From positions 1 to 46,460 of the forward strand of contig CAZFAP010000012.1 of the NCBI GenBank assembly GCA_964516325.1: a DNA stretch of 46,460 nt, in the 5' to 3' direction. Every line of letters starts with the position of its first letter. Position 1 is the stretch's first letter. This document shows, in pieces, positions 40,637 through 46,460 of the stretch. This DNA comes from CAZFAP01 sp964516325. GTDB taxonomy: Bacteria; Auribacterota; JABMQX01. Position numbers and translations under genes: made by a program. The notes under the pieces are model-generated. The model saw nothing but the letters and a program-made list of their open reading frames with translations. It did no database searches and was not told the origin of the DNA.

Positions 40637-42142
40637 TCATTGCCTTAGCGGAATCTGTCGCACGTACTTGTCCACCATCCTGAAGGTCAGCCGCTCCACG
40701 TCCGCCTTGTCGTCGGTGAAGACGTGCGCCTCATCGTTCTCCGGCAGAAACACAATATTGTCAATGAAGTTATTGACTACGGTTCGCAGCGCAGGCTGAT
40801 CGAACATTTTCTCCTTGAGAGCCGTCGTAACCTCCCCCGGAACCGCCATTCTTTTCTTCAGACCGACCAGGAGGTAGTTCGAGCTTTTCTCGACCCTCAC
40901 GGCGAGGACCGTCGGGAAAACCGTCTTCAGCGTCTTTTCTATCGAGCACAGCAGTGTCGCGTCGTCCCGGAGGGAGAGTATGTTCATCACCGTCAGACCG
41001 CCCGGCAAGAGGTGCTCGGCAACCAAACCAAAGAATTCTTTCGTCGTGACATAGAAGGGAACGTACGGCCCGCCCTGGAACATATCCAGCTCAATCATGT
41101 CGTATTTCTTCTTGCTTTTCCTCAGGAAGGGCCTCGCATCCTCGGCAAAAATCTTCATCTTCGGCCCCTCCCTCACCCCGAAATATCTTTCGTCTTTCGC
41201 TATGCGGATAATCTCCGGGTCTATTTCCACGGCATCAATGCGAGCCTTTGGAAAAAAATGCTGGTACTGCTTCACGGACGTCCCCGCCCCCATGCCGAGG
41301 ATGAGGATTTCCCGCGGCTCGGTCAAAAGCGCAGCTGCATTGAAGTAATCATAGTAGCTCCTGTCCGTCAGGTATCTATTCTTTTCGCTGACCTCGACGG
41401 AGTAGGAGGTCCACCTGTTCACGGACAGGGCTCTTTTCCCGTCTTGCCTCTTCACTACTCGGATGTCGTTGTAAAAGGACTCTTTTCTCAGAAGCACGTC
41501 TCTTCCCTCTCGGGGGAATGAAAACGGCGCGATGGCGACTAACGCCAGCGACGCCGCCCATTTCTGGGATTGAGAAGCCAAGCCCGCGATCCCAACGATG
41601 AGCACGATGGAGGAAAGCAGAACCAACGTCATGTGCGATCCCAGCGCGTGAATCAGAAAGAACGGTGTCAGAAATGTCCCCAGAATGCTTCCAATCGTCG
41701 AGAGACCGTAGATTCCCCCCGCAATTTTCCCGACGTCTTTATCAACCGTGAGCAGCCTGATGATAAAAGGGGAGACCGTGCCCAGCAGAACCGTCGGCGC
41801 GCCGTAAATAGCGCAGGTCGCGACCATCGAGCCGAGGATCGTCCCCAACTTCAAATAGGAGATGTCGAGGACCTTCCGGTAAAGGAGCAGGATCACGAAG
41901 AGATACCCGCCCGCCGCGAGAATCATTCGGTAGAGCACCAGGGGACGCGGCCTCTTGTCCGCGAGCCTCCCCCCGATGACATATCCGACGCACAGGGCTG
42001 CCATCACAATTCCTATGAGGCTTCCGTTCACATAGCTCGAATATCCGAACGTCGGACCGAAGAGCCTGAATCCGAGAAGCTCCAGTCCCATCACGCAGAA
42101 ACCGCAAATGAAAGCCGTCGCCGGCAAAAAGACCTTTTTCAA
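40637..42142 (-). CDS. Membrane-fused spermidine-synthase-like protein
   Basis: A 501-residue fusion. The first half (residues 1 to about 205) has about seven membrane helices: GFCVMGLELLGFRLFGPTFG at the start and IYGLSTIGSILGTFLTPFFL further on, the pattern of the transporter-like half of MFS/spermidine-synthase fusions. The second half is a SAM-type Rossmann domain: EILILGMGAGTSVKQYQ, ARIDAVEIDPEIIRIAK, FAEDARPFLRKSKKKYDMIELD. The aminopropyltransferase gate residues are not clear, so polyamine synthesis is uncertain. It heads the run of genes towards 35262; the prenyl synthase starts inside or just after its stop. Confidence 0.85.
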   Translation of the reverse strand: MKKVFLPATAFICGFCVMGLELLGFRLFGPTFGYSSYVNGSLIGIVMAALCVGYVIGGRLADKRPRPLVLYRMILAAGGYLFVILLLYRKVLDISYLKLGTILGSMVATCAIYGAPTVLLGTVSPFIIRLLTVDKDVGKIAGGIYGLSTIGSILGTFLTPFFLIHALGSHMTLVLLSSIVLIVGIAGLASQSQKWAASLALVAIAPFSFPREGRDVLLRKESFYNDIRVVKRQDGKRALSVNRWTSYSVEVSEKNRYLTDRSYYDYFNAAALLTEPREILILGMGAGTSVKQYQHFFPKARIDAVEIDPEIIRIAKDERYFGVREGPKMKIFAEDARPFLRKSKKKYDMIELDMFQGGPYVPFYVTTKEFFGLVAEHLLPGGLTVMNILSLRDDATLLCSIEKTLKTVFPTVLAVRVEKSSNYLLVGLKKRMAVPGEVTTALKEKMFDQPALRTVVNNFIDNIVFLPENDEAHVFTDDKADVERLTFRMVDKYVRQIPLRQ

Positions 42143-42267
42143 GTCAGGACCATCCTTTCCGTTGCCTTGAGCTTGATTTGCCTATCGTGTGAACTCAACC
42201 TCGTCGAGGTCGTCCTGTGCCGCGGCCGACGCGGGCGCTCCTTGCCCCGCCGCTCGCTATGCCAACC

Positions 42268-43341
42268 TTATTCGCCCGGTCCCTTGTCAGAGGCCTTTTG
42301 CTCCCGGGCGTATTCTCTCAGCCCCTCCAGGAATCCCTTATGCCGGTCCACACCCGGCTCCGAAGTCATCAGTCCTTGCAGCTCCACGACGTTTCCCTTT
42401 CCCTTCAGCGCCGACGCCAGATACTTTCCCACCTCTCGGCCGATGAGAACATTGTCTCCGCCGATAAAGCACGAGAAGCTTGTCCCTTGAACCTCTCTGT
42501 CAAGCACGATAACCGGTATGCCCGCGTCATAGACTTCCTTCACGGGCGCCGTCATCGGCACGGTCTCTTTCGGGCTGACGATCAGGAGGTCAATTCCCTG
42601 AGTCAGGAACTCTCTCACCTGACTTTGCTGAATCGTAACGTCGTTCTGCGCATCCTTCTCAAGCAGCTTGATCTCCGGATACTTCTTTGCCTGATCGCGG
42701 ACATCCTTGTTCATCTGCACACGCCACGGCTCCGCCAGGTTGCATTGCGACATCCCGACGAGAACCTGCTTGCCTTCCGTCAGCTTCTTCGAGGGTCTGG
42801 GCTTGTCCGGCGCAAGTCCCGCTCGCTTTGGCCCCTTAGCAGGAAGCTCCAACCCGCCCTTGTCCACATTCTCCTTCGTGAAGAGCCGCGTCCCCAGAGT
42901 AATCCATTTCGGAACCTCCTCGCCCTTGAGGATTCTCATGCCGATGTCAATCGCTTCCTTCCCGCCGGTCGGATACTGAAGCGTTGCCGTCAAGATTCCC
43001 TGTTTGACGTACATAACGCCCTCGTGGGGCAGCGCGTCTATCCCGATGAACTTGATCGTATTCTCTCGTCCTCGCCCTTCCGCTTTCGCTGCAAGGTAGG
43101 CGCCGTGCGCCTGTGGATCGTTGTGTCCATAGACGGCGTCAATTCTGTCGAACCGGGTGAGAGCCGAAGCCATTTCATTCCTTCCATTTTCCTCGAGCCA
43201 CTGGCAGTCCACTCGAAAAACCACGCGGAGGCCTTTCGTTTCCTCTTCCGCCTTTCGGCATCCCGTCGCCGCCACGAGAAGGATAGCTACCGCTGCCAGC
43301 ACGAACGGAAACACCCATCTTTCACGAGTGAGCTTTGCCAT
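42268..43341 (-). CDS. Sugar-binding lipoprotein, apparently circularly permuted (RbsB-type)
   Basis: A 357-residue periplasmic binding protein. The signal peptide ends in the lipobox AATGC (Cys28). Residues 38-160 are what is normally the C-terminal half of an RbsB-type protein: RVDCQWLEENGRNEMASAL, DAVYGHNDPQAHGAYLAAK, FIGIDALPHEGV, ATLQYPTGGKEAID, FTKENVD. A Lys/Pro-rich linker (161-191) leads to what is normally the N-terminal half (192-345): VLVGMSQCNLAEPWRVQM, EKDAQNDVTIQQSQV, GIDLLIVSPKE, PVIVLDREV, FIGGDN, ELQGLMTSEPGVDRHKGFL. Each half is complete and motifs are intact. The ATG has GGAGG upstream. It lies 31 bases after the permease gene. The order of the halves is seen directly; the permutation reading comes from known family order. 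Confidence 0.9.
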   Translation of the reverse strand: MAKLTRERWVFPFVLAAVAILLVAATGCRKAEEETKGLRVVFRVDCQWLEENGRNEMASALTRFDRIDAVYGHNDPQAHGAYLAAKAEGRGRENTIKFIGIDALPHEGVMYVKQGILTATLQYPTGGKEAIDIGMRILKGEEVPKWITLGTRLFTKENVDKGGLELPAKGPKRAGLAPDKPRPSKKLTEGKQVLVGMSQCNLAEPWRVQMNKDVRDQAKKYPEIKLLEKDAQNDVTIQQSQVREFLTQGIDLLIVSPKETVPMTAPVKEVYDAGIPVIVLDREVQGTSFSCFIGGDNVLIGREVGKYLASALKGKGNVVELQGLMTSEPGVDRHKGFLEGLREYAREQKASDKGPGE

Positions 43342-43372
43342 GTTCTCCCTCCTCCTTTCCGGAATAGTCTAC

Positions 43373-44533
43373 TCAGGAAATCCTGGAACGTCTCCCTGTT
43401 TGCTGAATGATGACCGCCGCAACAATAATCGCCCCTTCCACCATGAACCTGTAGGCGATCTCGACTCCGTTTATGCTCAGTATCTTCTCAATATACCCGA
43501 TAATGAGCGTTCCCAAAAGCGTGACCAGAATTCCGCCTCTTCCCCCCATGAGGCTGGTGCCTCCGATGACCACCATCGCAATGGCGGTCAGCTCGTAGCC
43601 TGTCCCGGCTTCCGGGTCGCCGTAATATGTCCTCGCCGCAAAGCATATTCCTCCCACCGCCGACATCAAGCCCGAAATGCCGTAGGCCATCGCCTTGACC
43701 AGGTTCACCCGCACACCACTGAGCCTCGCGGCTTCCTCGTTCCCGCCAATTGCGAACAGATGCCGACCAAACCTTGTCCGGTTGAGAACGGTCCAGAAAA
43801 TGGCCACCGATAGCAGGAATATGATTGTCACGATGGCCAGGTTATTGTTCAGAACCTGAGAGCTGATGTCCTCGAAGATGGGCGGCGGCGGCTGAGTCCC
43901 CGCCTGGATTTTTCTTCCCCCTCCAATAAACTTCGCCAGCCCTCTCGCCGAAACCATCATTGCCAATGTCGCCACGAAGGGTTGAAGCTTGAATCGCTCC
44001 CCCGTGGCTCTGCTGAAAACGGCGCCTGCGACTCCGATCAGAACCCCAATACAAATCGCCGGAAGGGGTGGCAAGCCCCACCTGCGCATGACTGACGAGC
44101 ACACAACCGCCAAAGCTGTGCCCATAAAAGGTTGTATGACGCCGACTATCAGGCTGCCGCTTAACAGCCCCGCCGCAGTTCCCGCCAGCAGCGTCACCGG
44201 AATCCCGACGAGCGGGGATGCCTGCAAATTGATCATCAGGTGCGCAAAAAGCATCCCGGTCATCCCCAGAACCGATCCCACGGAAAGGTCAATTCCGCCC
44301 GTCAGAATGACGATGGTCATCCCGCAGGCAAGGACGCCGTGGATGGAGTAGTATTGCAGCATGTCCCGGTGGTAATCCCACGTGAAGAAAGCCCCCAGCT
44401 TGCTTTTCCCCGACTGCCCGGGAAAGACCCCGCCGATTACCAGTACCGCCAGGAGCGCCCATAGCCCGCGGTTCCGCACCACCCTCTCGAACAACAAAGA
44501 CAGACTTGTCAGAAAACCAGACTTTTCCGTCAT
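43373..44533 (-). CDS. Ribose-type ABC transporter permease (RbsC family)
   Basis: A 386-residue inner-membrane permease. The family signature TGGIDLSVGSVLGMTG is present, as are PFVATLAMMVSARGLA, RFGRHLFAIGGNEEAARLSGV (the ATPase-coupling loop) and VVIGGTSLMGGRGG. It is longer than the usual 320-340 residues. An extra stretch of about 40 residues (117-155, GTAAGLLSGSLIVGVIQPFM and following) precedes the normal GVLIGVAGAVF helix and resembles it, as if one helix-plus-QPF unit were duplicated. It starts four bases after the ATPase stop, in one operon with the ATPase and the permuted binding protein. Confidence 0.92.
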   Translation of the reverse strand: MTEKSGFLTSLSLLFERVVRNRGLWALLAVLVIGGVFPGQSGKSKLGAFFTWDYHRDMLQYYSIHGVLACGMTIVILTGGIDLSVGSVLGMTGMLFAHLMINLQASPLVGIPVTLLAGTAAGLLSGSLIVGVIQPFMGTALAVVCSSVMRRWGLPPLPAICIGVLIGVAGAVFSRATGERFKLQPFVATLAMMVSARGLAKFIGGGRKIQAGTQPPPPIFEDISSQVLNNNLAIVTIIFLLSVAIFWTVLNRTRFGRHLFAIGGNEEAARLSGVRVNLVKAMAYGISGLMSAVGGICFAARTYYGDPEAGTGYELTAIAMVVIGGTSLMGGRGGILVTLLGTLIIGYIEKILSINGVEIAYRFMVEGAIIVAAVIIQQTGRRSRIS

Positions 44534-44537
44534 GCCG

Positions 44538-46046
44538 CTACATGGCAGACGCCATGACCTTCTCCTGAGTCGCTTCCTCGCGCCCGAACTCCGCAGTCAC
44601 CTTTCCTCGGTGCATCACCAGGATTCTGTCGCTCATCGCCAGAAGTTCCGGCAGTTCCGACGTGATCAGGAGAATTCCTTTTCCTTCCGAGGCCCACTGA
44701 TTCATGAGAAGGTAAATCTCCGCTTTTGCTCCCACGTCAATGCCGCGGGTCGGTTCGTCCAGCAGAAGAATGCTCGGTCCGCTCATCAACCATTTTGCCA
44801 GGATGACCTTCTGCTGATTTCCGCCGCTCAGCGTCGAGACTTCGGCCCGAAGCGAAGGCGTTCTAACGGAGAGCGAGTTGAGGAAGGGCGTGCAGTTGCG
44901 CTGCTCCACAAGCGGGTGAAGCCACCCGAACCGCGTCATTTGCGGGAGAGACGCCAGCGTCATGTTATGCATCACCGACATCGGCAGAATGAGCCCCGTC
45001 GCCTTTCGGTCGTTTGTCAGATACGCCATGCCGTGGAAGATGGCTTCCGGCGGAGAGGAAATCCTGACCCTCTTGCCCTTTATGGAAACCTCGCCCTCGG
45101 GGACTCCGCCGAACCTGCCGAAGATGGCGCCCAGCAATTCGCTTGCTCCTGCGCCTCTCAGCCCTGCCAACCCTAAAATCTCCCCCGCCCGCAGCGAGAA
45201 GGACACGTTGTCCACGAGGTTCACTCCGGGCTTCGCTGGCTGCGGCAGCGTCAGACCAACCACCCTCAACAACTCATCGCCAATTCTCGCCTCGCGGCTC
45301 GGAAAGAACTGCTCGATTTTTCTCCCAACCATCCACTGGATCATCTTTTCGGCGGGCAGTTCGCTTGCCGGCGCCGTGCCGATGTGCTTCCCGTCTCGCA
45401 GCACGGTGATCCGATCGGCGATCTCGTAAATTTCCTCCATTTTGTGTGAGATATAAATCACGCCCACGCCCCTCGCTTTCAGCGTGCGCACGATGTCAAA
45501 TAGCCTCTTGGTCTCCTGCTCCGAAAGCGAACTGGTAGGCTCATCCATGATCAGAATCCGCGCGTTCAGCGAAAGCGCCTTGGCGATTTCTATCATCTGC
45601 TGAACCGCAACCCCGAACTCTTCGACGGGCCGCCTGACGTCAATTGGCATATCCATCAGTTTCATCAGGTCCCTCGCCGCCCGCGCCATCTCTCGCCAGT
45701 CTATCGTCTTCCAGCGCGTGTTGGGTTCTCTCCCCATCAGGATGTTTTCCATGACGGACACGCTGGGCACAAGGCTCAGCTCCTGATAGATTGTGGCTAC
45801 CCCCGCGGCCTCCGCATCCTTAGGCGAGGAAAATCGCACCCGTTCCCCTTCGATCGAGATTTCCCCCTTATCGGGCGAGTGGACGCCGGAAAGAATCTTC
45901 ATCAATGTGCTCTTTCCGGCGCCGTTTTCCCCGACCAGTCCCACGACTTCTCCTTTGTACAGGTCGAAGGACACGTCGGAGAGGGCCTGGACGCCCGGAA
46001 ACGACTTGTTTATGTGCTTCATTTGAAGCAGCGGAACGTCTGGCAT
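44538..46046 (-). CDS. Ribose-type ABC transporter ATPase (RbsA family, two ATPase domains)
   Basis: A 502-residue double ATPase for sugar import. Domain 1 (1-240) has Walker A GENGAGKST, a signature replaced by FGVAVQQMIEIAKAL, Walker B ILIMDEPTSSL, and His in ISHKMEE. Domain 2 (about 255-500) has a degenerate Walker A (GLRGAGASELLG), the signature LSGGNQQKVILAKWL and Walker B ILLLDEPTRGID. The asymmetric second Walker A is normal for this family. It is the first gene of the operon. The start at 46046 has no clear ribosome site; an in-frame ATG 24 bases later (46022) would drop the first eight residues. Confidence 0.94.
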   Translation of the reverse strand: MPDVPLLQMKHINKSFPGVQALSDVSFDLYKGEVVGLVGENGAGKSTLMKILSGVHSPDKGEISIEGERVRFSSPKDAEAAGVATIYQELSLVPSVSVMENILMGREPNTRWKTIDWREMARAARDLMKLMDMPIDVRRPVEEFGVAVQQMIEIAKALSLNARILIMDEPTSSLSEQETKRLFDIVRTLKARGVGVIYISHKMEEIYEIADRITVLRDGKHIGTAPASELPAEKMIQWMVGRKIEQFFPSREARIGDELLRVVGLTLPQPAKPGVNLVDNVSFSLRAGEILGLAGLRGAGASELLGAIFGRFGGVPEGEVSIKGKRVRISSPPEAIFHGMAYLTNDRKATGLILPMSVMHNMTLASLPQMTRFGWLHPLVEQRNCTPFLNSLSVRTPSLRAEVSTLSGGNQQKVILAKWLMSGPSILLLDEPTRGIDVGAKAEIYLLMNQWASEGKGILLITSELPELLAMSDRILVMHRGKVTAEFGREEATQEKVMASAM

Positions 46047-46214
46047 TTGGCAGGTATATCTCCCACACGCACAGCGTCGAGTTCGCTATCCATCGTCGTC
46101 GGAGTGCGATCCGCGCCGGGACAATCGGCTTTGTCGCCCTTGCGCCACCTTTTCGCTCGACCTACGCGGTGCTTCGCTTGTTCTTCACCGCAGCCGCGCG
46201 TTCCCCCGCATACT

Positions 46215-46293
46215 AAAAAATCGCTGAGCCGAACGCAAGGAAAAGCTTGCCGCTTGCGGCGCGGCGCCGTTCCAGAGGTCGAGAAAGGCTCAG
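46215..46293 (-). terminator. Possible terminator of a gene at the right window edge
   Basis: Read on the minus strand, CTGAGCC (complement of 46287-46293) and GGCTCAG (complement of 46224-46230) can pair across a GC-rich segment that has its own CGCAAG/CTTGCG stem (46234-46239, 46253-46258). A run of six T (46215-46220) follows shortly after. This suits a rho-independent terminator upstream of the sugar transporter operon. The long outer loop makes it tentative. The rest of 46047-46214 shows no feature I recognise. Confidence 0.4.
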
Positions 46294-46333
46294 TGCCCTG
46301 CGCTCTTCTGGCCGGAAGGTCTTGAGGAAACGG

Positions 46334-46459
46334 TCAGGGGTTCGCTTGGGCCGTCAACACGACGGGAACGGTTCCGCTGCCGGCCCCGAGGTTCCTTGCC
46401 GTCATGGACGGGTCTCGATTCGGAAGAATCGGATTTTGGTGGGGCCGAGGTCGCCGCTG
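46334..46459 (-). CDS. Possible 3' end of an unidentified gene (partial)
   Basis: A minus-strand frame is open from the window edge for 41 codons to a TGA at 46334-46336, ending MTARNLGAGSGTVPVVLTAQ and three more residues. Its composition looks protein-like and the terminator-like structure follows it. Another minus frame is also open to about 46283, so this is only a candidate. No family is recognised. Confidence 0.28.
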   Translation of the reverse strand, partial: QRRPRPHQNPILPNRDPSMTARNLGAGSGTVPVVLTAQANP

Positions 46460-46460
46460 T

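Noticed and set aside
45100..45190. Degenerate Walker A in the second half of the RbsA-type ATPase as a defect
   Set aside because: The non-canonical second P-loop is normal in this family.
1..46460. CRISPR arrays, tRNA or rRNA genes, prophage or insertion-sequence transposase genes
   Set aside because: I looked on both strands and saw no regularly spaced direct repeats, no cloverleaf-like genes and no transposase or integrase motifs.

Overview
The window looks like part of a chromosome from a Gram-negative (diderm), moderately GC-rich, probably uncultivated bacterium. Outer-membrane evidence includes a TolC-type lipoprotein, an adaptor/MacB pump, a FadL/PorV-like barrel and lipoboxes. The large exported protein at 21100-24333 ends in a calcium-loop region and a terminal module of a style I associate with PVC/FCB-type or candidate phyla such as Hydrogenedentes or Sumerlaeota. 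That placement is a guess; nothing here fixes the phylum.

Region 1 (2-14405, + strand) is a compact division and cell wall (dcw) cluster: murF (5' end cut by the window), a SIMPL-domain gene, mraY, murD, a LysM lipoprotein, ftsW, murG, murC, ddl, ftsQ, ftsA, ftsZ. Most junctions overlap or are tight. Several genes are interrupted in frame by short foreign-looking DNA. A GGGGACACC...GGTGTCCCC hairpin family occurs once in murF, twice in murD and once in murG. ftsW carries an approximately 60-residue loop insertion with an 11-G run. A copy of the 3' end of ddl sits in front of murG. FtsZ has His in place of a catalytic T7-loop Asp.

Region 2 (14640-20542, - strand) is a tripartite efflux operon: TolC-like lipoprotein, adaptor, MacB-type ATPase and permease.

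Region 3 (21100-35037) is a phospho-threonine signalling locus. On the - strand lie a membrane Ser/Thr kinase with exported TPR and CsgG-like domains, a lipoprotein with the same type of CsgG-like module, an outer-membrane barrel, a stand-alone FHA protein and a 1077-residue exported C13/caspase-like protein. Divergently on the + strand lie an FHA-GAF-AAA sigma-54 activator and an FHA-GAF-HD-GYP-zinc-ribbon protein. A sigma-54-type promoter match precedes the kinase operon and a good sigma-70 match precedes the activator. I infer one envelope-sensing kinase/FHA circuit.

Region 4 (35262-42142, - strand) holds an amidohydrolase, a methyltransferase whose frame runs into it, a BtrH-like protein, an M48/Ste24-type protease, a polyprenyl synthetase and a membrane-fused spermidine-synthase-like protein.

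Region 5 (42268-46046, - strand) is a ribose-type sugar ABC transporter (ATPase, permease, binding lipoprotein). The binding protein appears to be naturally circularly permuted: its canonical C-terminal half comes first, right after the lipoprotein signal. The right end holds a possible terminator and perhaps the tail of another gene.
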